A DNA stretch of 53,538 bases, from contig NZ_JBGQQU010000023.1 in NCBI RefSeq assembly GCF_045528445.1, positions 1-53,538 on the forward strand, in the 5' to 3' direction. The notes beneath the pieces were generated by a model, which did no database searches, had not been told where the DNA came from, and was given only the letters and a program-made list of their open reading frames with translations. Source of the stretch: Desemzia sp045528445. Its GTDB lineage: Bacteria > Bacillota > Bacilli > Lactobacillales > Carnobacteriaceae. Shown here in pieces: positions 18,063-27,091 of this stretch (within the stretch, counting starts at the first letter, position 1; each line of letters starts with the position of its first letter). A program made the translations under genes and the position numbers.

Positions 18063-18443
18063 ATGAGCCAACAACTTGTTGAAATTTGCCTGCGTGTCAG
18101 AGATCTTGAAGCTACTTTAGACTTTTATACTAATCTGTTCGATTTTGAAATTGCCAGCCGCAGAGAATTCCCTGAAAATAAATTTGATTTAGTTTATTTG
18201 AATTCTCCCGGTTCTTCTGTGCAAATTGAACTTACTTACAATTACGACGCTGAACCTTACAATGTAGGAGATGGCTTCAGTCATTTAGGTGTTACTGTAG
18301 ATGATTTAGAAAAAATGCATGGAGTTTGTAACGCTTCTGCTTACAAAACAGGCGATTTAAGAGGACTTTCAGGCGGCACACCCACCTATTTCTTTGTGAC
18401 GGACCCTGATGGCTATCGAATTGAAGTAAAGCGCGCAAAATAA
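18063..18443 (+). CDS. VOC-family glyoxalase I-like protein
   Basis: 126 residues from the ATG at 18063 (GGAGG with 10-nt spacing). It has a two-module vicinal-oxygen-chelate fold similar to lactoylglutathione lyase. Metal-site residues Glu56 (IEL), His74 (FSHLG) and Glu121 (RIEV) are present. The first ligand, normally His in LHTMLRV, is replaced by Glu7 (VEICLRV). The substrate is therefore uncertain; methylglyoxal detoxification together with the GloB-like enzyme is a reasonable inference. It is the last chromosomal gene before the rlmH-associated island. Confidence 0.8.
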   Translation: MSQQLVEICLRVRDLEATLDFYTNLFDFEIASRREFPENKFDLVYLNSPGSSVQIELTYNYDAEPYNVGDGFSHLGVTVDDLEKMHGVCNASAYKTGDLRGLSGGTPTYFFVTDPDGYRIEVKRAK

Positions 18444-18458
18444 TTTTTTGACTCTTTT

Positions 18459-18502
18459 AAATGTAAGCATGTTGGTTGTTCCCAATATGCTTACATTTTT
18501 TA
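18459..18502 (+). terminator. intrinsic terminator of the VOC gene
   Basis: AAATGTAAGCAT (18459-18470) pairs with ATGCTTACATTT (18487-18498), followed by a T run. It lies 16 nt after the stop codon. Confidence 0.85.
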
Positions 18503-18551
18503 ATTCCTTCTTATTATTACTCACAATATCTCTTTCATTCATTACTTTTAA

Positions 18552-18580
18552 AAACCTCATTTACTTATGATAGGGTTCTT
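18552..18580 (-). repeat. att-like direct repeat, outer (left) copy
   Basis: Read on the minus strand it encodes EEPYHK-stop followed by ATGAGGTTT, against NEPYHK-stop at the true rlmH end. Only this end is conserved; upstream codons do not match rlmH. It marks the far boundary of the island. Confidence 0.75.
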
Positions 18581-18686
18581 CGTATCGTTTGTTTCTGCGG
18601 TTTTTAATCAACGTAGAGTTGTTTCACATATCTTTTTGATTAAAAATATATCATGCTACATAGATTCACTCACGTAATAGACCTTT

Positions 18687-19502
18687 TTACTGATTATCAA
18701 TAGTATTAATTATTGAAACCATTATCGTCATAGCATTTTCATCAAAATAGAATGTTTCTTTTGAATAGAACGATCCCCCTACATCTTCGCCCAAACTAAT
18801 TGAATCAGGAGAAAAGAAGTAATCTCCATCCTTGTACGGTTGAAAGTAATCTCTTAATATTTTAGTGATATTCTTATCAATTGAAAGACAAAATTCTTTA
18901 GTGACTATACTAAACAAGTCTAAAATGTTTTTCTCCCATTCAGGTAAATAGTTTAATACATTAATTTCCTCTAGCTCTATACTGCTAATATATTTATCGT
19001 TTTTATAGTTCTTTCCTTTATTTTTTTTAAGATGATTCTTTTCAATTATCAACTCACATGTTATTTCACCGCTAACACCATCAATTTTTTTTGAGAAATT
19101 AGTTATTGGCAATGAAAAATGTTGCCCAAAATCTCTCAATACTTTCAAGAATTGACTCTCGTCCTTTTTTTCATATTCTTTTATTATCGTTTGTACATTC
19201 TCATTCTTAATTTGGGCACCAAAAGATTTCATATTGTCGACTAACTGTCTAGTAAATAAAATGTATTTATATATAAGATATTTATATTCAGCATATAGTA
19301 TATTTAAAGCAATTTTATCATCGTACTTAGCACCTTCATTAAATGTATTAAGCTCCTCTAAAGACTTCATTACATTGAAGCAACAATCATAAATATTTGC
19401 ATACTTTTGGAAATATTCATTAAAATCTTTCAATAATTCATATTCTTCTTCAGTTATTTTCTGAGTAACTAACTTCTTCCTTAAGTTGTTTAACGTATAC
19501 AA
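18687..19502 (-). CDS. unknown helical protein with a possible HEPN motif
   Basis: 271 residues, start TTG with GGAGGG 5 nt upstream. I do not recognise the family with certainty. The first 130 residues are strongly helical with a 60-residue YKYLIYKY-type helix pair. They end in RDFGQH (Arg123 to His128), which fits the R-x4-6-H catalytic signature of HEPN ribonucleases, a fold common in toxins and abortive-infection systems. The C-terminal half is mixed and acidic. It is the only gene in the small left segment of the island, between two att-like repeats. A defence or toxin role is inference. Confidence 0.6.
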   Translation of the reverse strand: MYTLNNLRKKLVTQKITEEEYELLKDFNEYFQKYANIYDCCFNVMKSLEELNTFNEGAKYDDKIALNILYAEYKYLIYKYILFTRQLVDNMKSFGAQIKNENVQTIIKEYEKKDESQFLKVLRDFGQHFSLPITNFSKKIDGVSGEITCELIIEKNHLKKNKGKNYKNDKYISSIELEEINVLNYLPEWEKNILDLFSIVTKEFCLSIDKNITKILRDYFQPYKDGDYFFSPDSISLGEDVGGSFYSKETFYFDENAMTIMVSIINTIDNQ

Positions 19503-19575
19503 GGTTTCCCTCCTTAAAACATGTTGTATTTTTTCACTTTCAAGGTAGCTTTTAAATATACTGTCATTCTCGTAA

Positions 19576-19605
19576 AAACCTCACCTACTTATGGTACGGT
19601 TCTCC
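19576..19605 (-). repeat. att-like direct repeat, internal copy
   Basis: On the minus strand it encodes GEPYHK-stop followed by GTGAGGTTT. An inverted partner AGTGAGGTTTT at 19618-19628 can pair with AAAACCTCAC, giving a terminator-like hairpin with T runs on both sides. It splits the island into two segments, as seen in composite SCC elements. The 290-nt gap around it (19503-19792) has no gene. Confidence 0.75.
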
Positions 19606-19792
19606 GCATCTACACAAAGTGAGGTTTTTTATATTACTTTTCATTTTGAGTTAATAGTCTTTTCTTTTGATTGATTCCTTTTCTTATATTTTTTATGAGT
19701 CCTCGTTTGAAGATGGCTTCTCTTCTTGTTTAGTTAATATATAACTTACCACTTTTTTATGGTATCTATCTTTTGATTTTCTGAAATAGTAA

Positions 19793-21106
19793 TTAGAGTA
19801 TGATTTCTTGCAATACATTACTATCTTTATAAGCTGAAACTACTCCTAAATCTTCTTTGAAGCGAATTTCTTCTTCATCATGCAATGTTTTTTTTAGAAA
19901 TGGATCATCTATTTCAGAAATATATTGGCCAACATACTTCATTGCCAAAAATCTATTATGCCTAACAGCTACTCTTGCACTTGCTTTAATTATCCGCAAT
20001 TGTAACTCAATATCTAAAACTTCACTTAAACCACTTAATAATGAAGTTGTCGATGAAACAATAGAGTCAACATAACTAAACGGGTATTCTCTAGTTTCAA
20101 TATCATCACAAACGTTACTTATAAATTCTGTATAAAAAGCGTTTTTTTCTTCCCATATATTCTTATGGGTATCTATATCAAGTTTTATCATTAGATCTAC
20201 TTTTTCTTCATAATCAGGATTTGTTATAAAATCTAACTCAACCTCAACATTATTAAGACTTAAATCTTTTTCTGAAATCAATTGAATAATATTATCTAAT
20301 TTATAATCTTTAACATTAAAACTTTGGACAGGTTCCTTAAGTAAATAAAACTCATTTGTAAATTCAATTATTGTTTGATATCGTTTTTCAGGTTTAAATT
20401 CAGTAGCTTTTTTTATAATACTTCTCATTTGAGGACTTATTTCATTTAATTTTGTCATTTCATAATAATTAAAATCTTTAGTACTAAGCACATATAAAAT
20501 TCTTCCCAAACTAAATATTTCCGATTTTTCATCAGCATTTTTTAAATCTGACCATTGTTCAGGAGCACAAAAATAATATGTACCTCCACCACCACCTACT
20601 GTTAAATTCATAGTATCTTCTCTAAATGACTTAGACGATATCCCAAAATCTGTAATTTTAATATCACCTTCGAAATCTAATAAGATATTTTGTGGTTTTA
20701 AATCTCTATGAAGATAACCTTCTGAAATATAGAATTTAACTGCATCTAATATTTGTGAAAATATATCAATAATTTGCTCTAAAACAAGATCTTGGTCTCG
20801 TATATATTCTTCTAAATTATGAGGATATTTATCCATAATAATGAAAAATTCATCAAAATCACAATATACTGGTTTCAATATATTTTTATGATTTAAATTT
20901 TGAATATACCTCATTTCTCTATCAAATCTATGATATTGCTTAAAGTCTTCTTCATTACCAATCTTTTTAAGAACTAAGTTACTCTGGATAATATTCCCAT
21001 CAACATCCTGAAGAGTGCAATCATAAATTTTACCTACACCACCATGATAACTTGGTTGTTCTTCTGTAGTTACAATATATGGAGTATCTTTGATAGTATA
21101 TTTCAT
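19793..21106 (-). CDS. Hanks-type serine/threonine protein kinase, soluble
   Basis: 437 residues. The kinase domain covers about 1-260: a short Gly loop (GGVGKIY), VAIK-equivalent Lys47 or Lys48 (VLKK), αC Glu64, catalytic HRDLKPQN (133-140), Mg-binding DFG (153-155) and APEQW in the activation segment. The C-terminal 170 residues are helical and unrecognised. There is no membrane segment or PASTA repeat, so it is not the housekeeping PrkC/Stk1. AAGGAG lies 7 nt before the ATG. Codon use is AT-rich like the rest of the island. Island-borne kinases of this kind occur in anti-phage systems such as Stk2, but a defence role here is inference. Confidence 0.85.
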   Translation of the reverse strand: MKYTIKDTPYIVTTEEQPSYHGGVGKIYDCTLQDVDGNIIQSNLVLKKIGNEEDFKQYHRFDREMRYIQNLNHKNILKPVYCDFDEFFIIMDKYPHNLEEYIRDQDLVLEQIIDIFSQILDAVKFYISEGYLHRDLKPQNILLDFEGDIKITDFGISSKSFREDTMNLTVGGGGGTYYFCAPEQWSDLKNADEKSEIFSLGRILYVLSTKDFNYYEMTKLNEISPQMRSIIKKATEFKPEKRYQTIIEFTNEFYLLKEPVQSFNVKDYKLDNIIQLISEKDLSLNNVEVELDFITNPDYEEKVDLMIKLDIDTHKNIWEEKNAFYTEFISNVCDDIETREYPFSYVDSIVSSTTSLLSGLSEVLDIELQLRIIKASARVAVRHNRFLAMKYVGQYISEIDDPFLKKTLHDEEEIRFKEDLGVVSAYKDSNVLQEIIL

Positions 21107-21412
21107 TTAATCTCTCCTTACTTAATTTTCAATGTTCATATATCCTTAAACCTTTGTATATCAATAGTATTCAATTACTAATCTAGCACCTATTAAAAAC
21201 AAGTTTGGTATTTATTAAACTATTAAAACATAGTATATTCCACCAGTTTTTCTAGTACATAGTAAATAATATAAAATTTATTTAATTGTATTTTGATTCT
21301 TTGTATCTTTTTTTAAAACTTTTTTTAAAACACAATTTCATAAGATTTTTTATTTATTTAACTCAAGTGTAATACCTACATACTTAGATATTTATTTGAA
21401 GTACCTTATTAA

Positions 21413-22306
21413 CTAGTAAGGTCGAGCACTATACTGACTATAACTCAAACCCTTTCTTAGCTTAGTAAAATTCTCTTGATTAATATTAATTAAATATGAT
21501 TCTCTTTGTGTACTAGTCTTAAATTTAAGTAAGAGCCATGGATTTATAATAAAAATTTTTTCATTACTTTTTACAATAAAAATTCCTATAATATTGGAAG
21601 GCCATAATGCATTTTTAATTAATATTTCTTTTTCATCTTCAAATAAATCTCCATTTTGAAGATTAAATTCTTTAAGTATTTCAGAATCAATAGAATATTT
21701 TCCAAACTTTTCGAAACCTAAAATAATAAAACCATATCCATGTTCATCTATACCACAAAAACCTTTTGCGACTTCATAATTATTATCACCTACTGTGACA
21801 GATATAAGCGGCGAATTTTCCTTTTCTTCTGGCATTTTTTCTTTCCCTACATTATGAATCAATGAATAAAGAACTTCTAATTTAGTATCAGAATATTTTT
21901 CCAACTTATCTTCGGAGAAATTTGGAAACTTATCTCTTACTGCGTTAGTTAATTTTTTTATGTATTCAGACTTATCAACATCAAAAGGATCATAGTAACC
22001 TTCTGCTCTCTCATTTTTATAAAAATCAATACCTTTAAAGCCAACTATAAAAAATTTATTAAGCGAACAATTTACTATGTCATCACAACTTTCACCGAAT
22101 CTCTTAAATGAATCTCCTCGATAGTATAAAAAATACTCTTCATCTTTATTAATCCTGTTAATGTATTCTTTCACTAAATCTAACTTCGAACCTTCTATAT
22201 TGAATAATTTATATTCATGCATCTCTTCATAGTCGAAGCTCTTAAATATAGCACCTTCAAAATCACTTTCTAAATCGCTTTTTTCCAATTCTCCAAAACT
22301 TTTCAT
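21413..22306 (-). CDS. unknown cytosolic protein, 297 residues
   Basis: I do not recognise a family. The sequence is acidic, without signal peptide or membrane segments, and appears alpha/beta with a beta-rich second half (FCGIDEHGYGFIILGFEKFG; IIGIFIVKSNEKIFIINPWLLLKF). GGGAGAG lies 9 nt before the ATG. It is between the EEP-nuclease gene and the kinase gene on the same strand. The gaps of about 225 nt upstream and 305 nt downstream argue against a tightly coupled operon. The downstream gap (21107-21412) is extremely AT-rich with no gene seen. It may be an effector or sensor working with the kinase; that is a guess from position only. Confidence 0.65.
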   Translation of the reverse strand: MKSFGELEKSDLESDFEGAIFKSFDYEEMHEYKLFNIEGSKLDLVKEYINRINKDEEYFLYYRGDSFKRFGESCDDIVNCSLNKFFIVGFKGIDFYKNERAEGYYDPFDVDKSEYIKKLTNAVRDKFPNFSEDKLEKYSDTKLEVLYSLIHNVGKEKMPEEKENSPLISVTVGDNNYEVAKGFCGIDEHGYGFIILGFEKFGKYSIDSEILKEFNLQNGDLFEDEKEILIKNALWPSNIIGIFIVKSNEKIFIINPWLLLKFKTSTQRESYLININQENFTKLRKGLSYSQYSARPY

Positions 22307-22532
22307 ATATGATTACTCTCCCTTTGGTATATCATTAATTACTTATTTTGAATTTATTAATCCTTTTCTAAACCTTACGTAGTTAAATCTAACTCATCAC
22401 TATGAATTAATTGGTCCACTGTTTGTTATAGTATACCTATAATCATCATAAGTGACTATTTGAAATTCATATTTTATGGTATTTCCTATAAAACAACTAG
22501 AATGTACTCCTACTTCAATCTTAAAATAGTAA

Positions 22533-23273
22533 TTAATAACCATACTCTAAAATACATAAAGCATGGTCTGATAAATTAGTATTAACAACTTTAACTTCAA
22601 TATATTTATCTATCGTAAAATTAAAATTCATATATATATTATCTATTGATGATTGATATGAATAGCAAGTAATTATATTATTTGCTATTAGATAATTATA
22701 TCCGCAATCTATTATGCTTTTAGGCTTATCAGACATTTCACCTCTTTTTTCATAAGCATTAAAATCACCTACAATAAATGTATATGGTGCATCCTTCAAT
22801 GTTTGCATCAATTGATTCCACATTTCCTCTTCTGGGGGCATATGAACTCCTAATAAGTTAATACCACCGCATTGGAGTTCAACAAACTTATTTCCATAAG
22901 AATGACTTGAGTCATATTGTAGTAGATCTTCTCTAAGCTGTTCCCACAAACTGTTTTTTCCACATATTGCTACTGTACACTGTATAGAATTTATTAAATA
23001 TTTCGGTTGTAGTATTTTATACTCCTGAAAAATTTCTTTAAATTTATTATATAGTGGATTTGTAAACCAATGCCCTCGTTTACTTCCCATAATTTTATGT
23101 GGTATTTCTTGCAATATGATAATATCATTTTTATTAACTAAAACTTTAGCAATTAACTGCCTTATTAATTTCATATGATTTAAACGAATTTCATCAGATA
23201 TAATTTTATTATCGATTCCTCTAAAACCATTAACATTCAAAGTCATTACTTTTATAAAACTGTCTGTTGCCAT
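22533..23273 (-). CDS. endonuclease/exonuclease/phosphatase family protein
   Basis: 246 residues from the ATG at 23273; GTG or TTG codons up to 18 nt earlier are possible alternatives and the ribosome site is weak. The EEP metal-dependent phosphoesterase fold is supported by TLNVNGFRG (11-19), the catalytic Glu in IILQEIP, VGDFNAYE and the terminal SDHALC His-Asp pair. There is no signal peptide, so it acts in the cytosol. Substrates of the family range from DNA and RNA to phosphoinositides and sphingomyelin. In an island beside a kinase and an nSTAND nuclease, a nucleic-acid substrate seems most likely. Confidence 0.85.
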   Translation of the reverse strand: MATDSFIKVMTLNVNGFRGIDNKIISDEIRLNHMKLIRQLIAKVLVNKNDIIILQEIPHKIMGSKRGHWFTNPLYNKFKEIFQEYKILQPKYLINSIQCTVAICGKNSLWEQLREDLLQYDSSHSYGNKFVELQCGGINLLGVHMPPEEEMWNQLMQTLKDAPYTFIVGDFNAYEKRGEMSDKPKSIIDCGYNYLIANNIITCYSYQSSIDNIYMNFNFTIDKYIEVKVVNTNLSDHALCILEYGY

Positions 23274-23420
23274 TTTATTCAAAATCCTCACTCTCCAGAT
23301 CTATTTCTTACAATTACTCAAGCATTAATCTATTTTAATAAATAGAATTAAATATATACAGGAGTATTTAAATTAAATGAATTCCTCCCGATATTTCATA
23401 GTATATTTAATATTTTGATA

Positions 23421-24740
23421 AAGTCCATATAATTGTGTAAAAGCAAAAAGGCCATATGAACGCCTCTTTACGGTACAATGTTTTTAACCACTAAAAACAT
23501 ACCCAGGAGGCAATCATATGACCCAAGTACATTTTACACTGGAAACAGAAGATATTCAAAGTTTAATTGACCAGTCGGTCAAAGATAATGCGGCTAAACA
23601 AATTTTACAAACTGTATTTAATCAGTTGATGGACGAGCAGCGAACAGATTATATTCAAGCCACAAACTATGAACGATCAGACGATCGAAGAAGCCAACGC
23701 AACGGCTATTATGAAAGAGAATTAACGACTCGTATTGGCTCTCTTGAGTTGAAAGTTCCCCGAACACGCGACGGTGAATTTGCACCGACTGTATTTGAGC
23801 GGTATCAACGCAATGAGAAGGCTTTGTTAGCCTCTATGTTAGAGATGTATATTTCTGGTGTCTCTACACGTAAAGTCTCTCAAATCGTTGAAGAACTATG
23901 CGGTAAATCAGTCTCTAAATCCTTTGTCTCCAGTTTAACTGCCCAGTTAGACCCTATGGTCTCTGAATGGCAAAATCGTTCTCTATCAGACAGGTCTTTC
24001 CCTTATGTTATGACAGATGTTATCTACATCAAAATCAGAGAGAATCATCGTGTCGTATCTAAAAGCTGCCATATAGCGATTGGCATATCAGAAGATGGAG
24101 AGCGTGAGATTATTGGCTTTATGATTCAAGATGAAGAAAGTGACGAAACTTGGTCTCTCTTCTTCGACTACCTCAAAACCAGAGGGTTAAGTGAAGTGGA
24201 AATGGTCATTTCCGATGCCCACAAAGGCTTAGTCAAAGCAATCAAGAAGTCATTTACAAACGCTTCATGGCAACGATGCCAGGTTCACTTTATGCGTAAT
24301 ATCCTCAATTGTATCCCTAAGAAAGATTCAAAACCTTTCAGAGAAGAAGTCAAAGCACTCTTCAAATTTACGGATATTGAAACGGCTCGCAAGGCTAAAA
24401 ATACTATAGTAAGTGCCTATAGCGAACAATCAAAATACCATAAAGCCTGTGAAAAACTAGATGAAGGATTCGAAGATGCCTTTCAATACGCCGTTGTCGG
24501 TAAAGGTCAATCGAGATTAAAAAGCACGAATCTTCTTGAACGGTTAAATGAAGAAGTCAGACGCAGAGAAAAAGTTATCCGGATCTTTCCGAATCACGCC
24601 TCTGCCAATCGTTTAATCGGTGCAGTTCTTATTGACCGTCACGAAGACTGGCTAAGCTCTACCAGAAAATATATTCAATTTTAACCTATAGGTTAAAGCT
24701 TTAAAACAGTGTACTGTATTTTACACAATTTTATGGACTT
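23421..24740 (+). mobile_element. IS256-family insertion sequence
   Basis: 1320-bp element bounded by 22-bp imperfect inverted repeats at 23421-23442 and 24719-24740, with one mismatch (AAGTCCATATAATTG against AAGTCCATAAAATTG). It contains one intact transposase gene. The 8-9 bp flanks do not match (TTTTGATA left, GACTCGAA right), so no target duplication is visible. This suggests a rearrangement or deletion at one end. The right end is only 10 bp from the stop of the nSTAND gene. Confidence 0.9.
23518..24684 (+). CDS. IS256-family transposase
   Basis: 388 residues, full length for the family. It is a Mutator-type DDE enzyme: first Asp in MTDVIYIKIRE, second in VISDAHKGL, a CQVHFMRNI block typical of IS256/MULE transposases, and the Glu region in STNLLERLNEEVRRR. 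The ATG has GGAGG with 7-nt spacing, preceded by a weak upstream region within the IS. No frameshift or stop interrupts it, so the element may be active. GC content is clearly higher than in the surrounding island genes, consistent with later arrival. Confidence 0.95.
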   Translation: MTQVHFTLETEDIQSLIDQSVKDNAAKQILQTVFNQLMDEQRTDYIQATNYERSDDRRSQRNGYYERELTTRIGSLELKVPRTRDGEFAPTVFERYQRNEKALLASMLEMYISGVSTRKVSQIVEELCGKSVSKSFVSSLTAQLDPMVSEWQNRSLSDRSFPYVMTDVIYIKIRENHRVVSKSCHIAIGISEDGEREIIGFMIQDEESDETWSLFFDYLKTRGLSEVEMVISDAHKGLVKAIKKSFTNASWQRCQVHFMRNILNCIPKKDSKPFREEVKALFKFTDIETARKAKNTIVSAYSEQSKYHKACEKLDEGFEDAFQYAVVGKGQSRLKSTNLLERLNEEVRRREKVIRIFPNHASANRLIGAVLIDRHEDWLSSTRKYIQF

Positions 24741-24750
24741 GACTCGAAAA

Positions 24751-27006
24751 TCATTCACCTTCAAAGTAGTTCTTTACAGCAAATGCTATATCTTCCTTAT
24801 TAAAAATTGTATTAATTAATTGCTCAAGTTCTTGTAGTTCGATTTCAAACCTAGCATCCATATATTCCATTATAATTCTATCAGTTAAAATATATTTGGC
24901 TTTATCATACAAATTATCTACTAATTCATTTTGTAATTCTAACTTTTCTTTAATCCCTACTTTACTGTGACTGTAGAAGCTTAATTCTTTATCGAAATCT
25001 ATTCCAAATGTTTCAAATCTAAAGAATAACATTAAGATGGGTGTTATAAGTTGATTAAAACGTTCTCTAAATATTGTGACGCATTCATTTGTCAGATGTT
25101 TATTTTTAAAATAGCATTTATTAAATAAATATATTAGATAATCTCTACTACTTATATAGGTTAAAATATTTTCTAAGTTGTTAGTCTTAGCTAAAATATT
25201 TAAAACATCATATATTCCAAAGTAATCATCGGTAATCAATGTTTTTAATATCTCGGACATATTATCAGAACTATTAATACAGTACTCTTTACTTATATTA
25301 TCTAGAGATATTTTAATTTTTTCTGATAAACTATAATCTCTAACTCGATAAGTAATAATTTCATTCAAGAAAATACTATAAATATCTTTAGATTTAGATG
25401 ATGTTGGGTAACATAAAATATTCACTTCAGATAATTTTCTCACCCTATCACTTTCTAATAGCTTATGGGTCACTGTTTGAGGAATCTGATCGTAAAAGTA
25501 AGCATTTTTTAAAATTTTCCTTTGTTCTTCAGAATTTTCTTGTAATATTTTATATACATATTCACTTAAAGATGGATTGATAATTGATATTTCTAACTCA
25601 TTATATCCCTCTGTAATTTTGATTAACGAGTTAGACAGTCTTTTTAATGTTCTTTCATAATTATTAATTGTCATATCTATAAATTTTTCGTCCGATATTC
25701 TTTTTTCAAATGCTAGCTTTAAATTTTCGTTAGTCGTTTTTCCTTCTGAAATTGAGTATAAAATATATATAAAAATTCTATCTATTGGTTCAATTCTATT
25801 CTCAAACTCATCTCTCCAAACATCTTTAGGGTCATCTAGCTTACTCAATATAAAATTATAATATGACTCTTCAGTCTTCCCTATGGTCTTTCTTTTATTT
25901 GTAACATACTCTATTATGCGTGGATTAAAATTCACATGATTAATAACATCTAAAAACCGATTATCTGCCTTTAAATATTCCAGATAATTAGCAGGAATTT
26001 CATTATAAACTAAATGATTTTTAAAAATTCTATTCTTTTCATTTTCATAAACACTATCCATGTCAATCCTAAAAACATAGTCTGAATAATTCTCATATAA
26101 CTCTCTAAATTTGTTATCTTTTTGCACAGCTTCATTTAAAATTGTTACTCTACTATTTAACACGAGCTTGGTATTTTCCAATGTTTTTATAAAAGATATA
26201 AGCATTTTTAATTCAGAAGACTTTGTATCCTTAACCTTTAAATAATGTTGACCTAAAAAGTCATCAAGAAGTATTATTTGTTTATTTTTGCTTGACTGTA
26301 TAATTGATTCTTTTACACTTTTTAAGTCATTAGTTGAAGCGTATATAACTTGGTAACCATTTTTTAAATATTCTAAAACTATCATCTCACAAATCGTTGT
26401 TTTACCAGTACCAGGATTTCCTAAAAGGAGTAAAATATTATTATCTCCAATCTTTTTTAATGCTTTTTCGTAGGATTGGGTTTTAACATAATATTTTTTT
26501 CTTGCGTCAATATCACTCAATAAGGCATAACTATCCATGTTTACTGCTTTACTTTGAAATTCGGATAATATATTTACTGATTGAATCCACAGTCTATGAT
26601 GTTTATTTAAAATCCCTCTATTTAATGAATCGTTCAAAAAGATATCGATTTCATCTTTGGTTACTATATTTTCTAAATCTTTCATATAAGGTGAGAACAT
26701 TTCGATAATCTCTATTCTTTTCTTGCGTGTTAAGCCTATACTTGTAAACAGGTAGTAATTTTCAGGCTTCAAATTTTGAATCTTATCCTTTTCTTCTCTT
26801 AGTGAACTCATTAAATTACTCACCGTGCTTTTTGCATAATGTTTTACTTGAATGATAATTTTAGGGTTACTCTCATCATCGCTAATATCAATACCGCCAT
26901 CTCTTCCTCGTGGAAATTGATATAATTCTTTTCCCAGTTTTATAGACATTATATCTCTACACAACGAATCAAATTCCAAGTCATCTAATAAATTATAATC
27001 AAACAT
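24751..27006 (-). CDS. Mrr-like nuclease fused to an nSTAND ATPase
   Basis: 751 residues. Residues 1-120 form a PD-(D/E)xK restriction domain of Mrr type: Glu11, GRDGGID (34-40) and QVKHY (53-57). Residues about 180-360 are a STAND-type NTPase with Walker A GNPGTGKTT (196-204), Walker B IILLDDF (244-250) and a LNSR sensor segment. The remaining 390 residues are helical and likely act as sensor. This architecture, nuclease plus STAND ATPase plus sensor, is that of Avs-like anti-phage proteins. GGAGG lies 8 nt before the ATG. The stop codon is 10 bp from the IS256 element, and the lack of a target duplication leaves open that the C-terminus was trimmed. Confidence 0.85.
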   Translation of the reverse strand: MFDYNLLDDLEFDSLCRDIMSIKLGKELYQFPRGRDGGIDISDDESNPKIIIQVKHYAKSTVSNLMSSLREEKDKIQNLKPENYYLFTSIGLTRKKRIEIIEMFSPYMKDLENIVTKDEIDIFLNDSLNRGILNKHHRLWIQSVNILSEFQSKAVNMDSYALLSDIDARKKYYVKTQSYEKALKKIGDNNILLLLGNPGTGKTTICEMIVLEYLKNGYQVIYASTNDLKSVKESIIQSSKNKQIILLDDFLGQHYLKVKDTKSSELKMLISFIKTLENTKLVLNSRVTILNEAVQKDNKFRELYENYSDYVFRIDMDSVYENEKNRIFKNHLVYNEIPANYLEYLKADNRFLDVINHVNFNPRIIEYVTNKRKTIGKTEESYYNFILSKLDDPKDVWRDEFENRIEPIDRIFIYILYSISEGKTTNENLKLAFEKRISDEKFIDMTINNYERTLKRLSNSLIKITEGYNELEISIINPSLSEYVYKILQENSEEQRKILKNAYFYDQIPQTVTHKLLESDRVRKLSEVNILCYPTSSKSKDIYSIFLNEIITYRVRDYSLSEKIKISLDNISKEYCINSSDNMSEILKTLITDDYFGIYDVLNILAKTNNLENILTYISSRDYLIYLFNKCYFKNKHLTNECVTIFRERFNQLITPILMLFFRFETFGIDFDKELSFYSHSKVGIKEKLELQNELVDNLYDKAKYILTDRIIMEYMDARFEIELQELEQLINTIFNKEDIAFAVKNYFEGE

Positions 27007-27091
27007 TATAATAGCCTCCTTTCTAACTAAGGTAAATCCTCTTTAAAGTTTACTGCCAAAATTAAATATTTTTACTTCCACCTTTTCAAAA

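Noticed and set aside
18607..18640. GTTTCACAT near 18613 as a third parS-like site
   Set aside because: Only the left half matches; the right half of the palindrome is missing.
18552..19605. The rlmH-end repeats as rlmH pseudogenes
   Set aside because: Only the last six codons and following 10 bp are conserved; upstream sequence shows no rlmH similarity, as expected for att duplications and not for gene duplicates.
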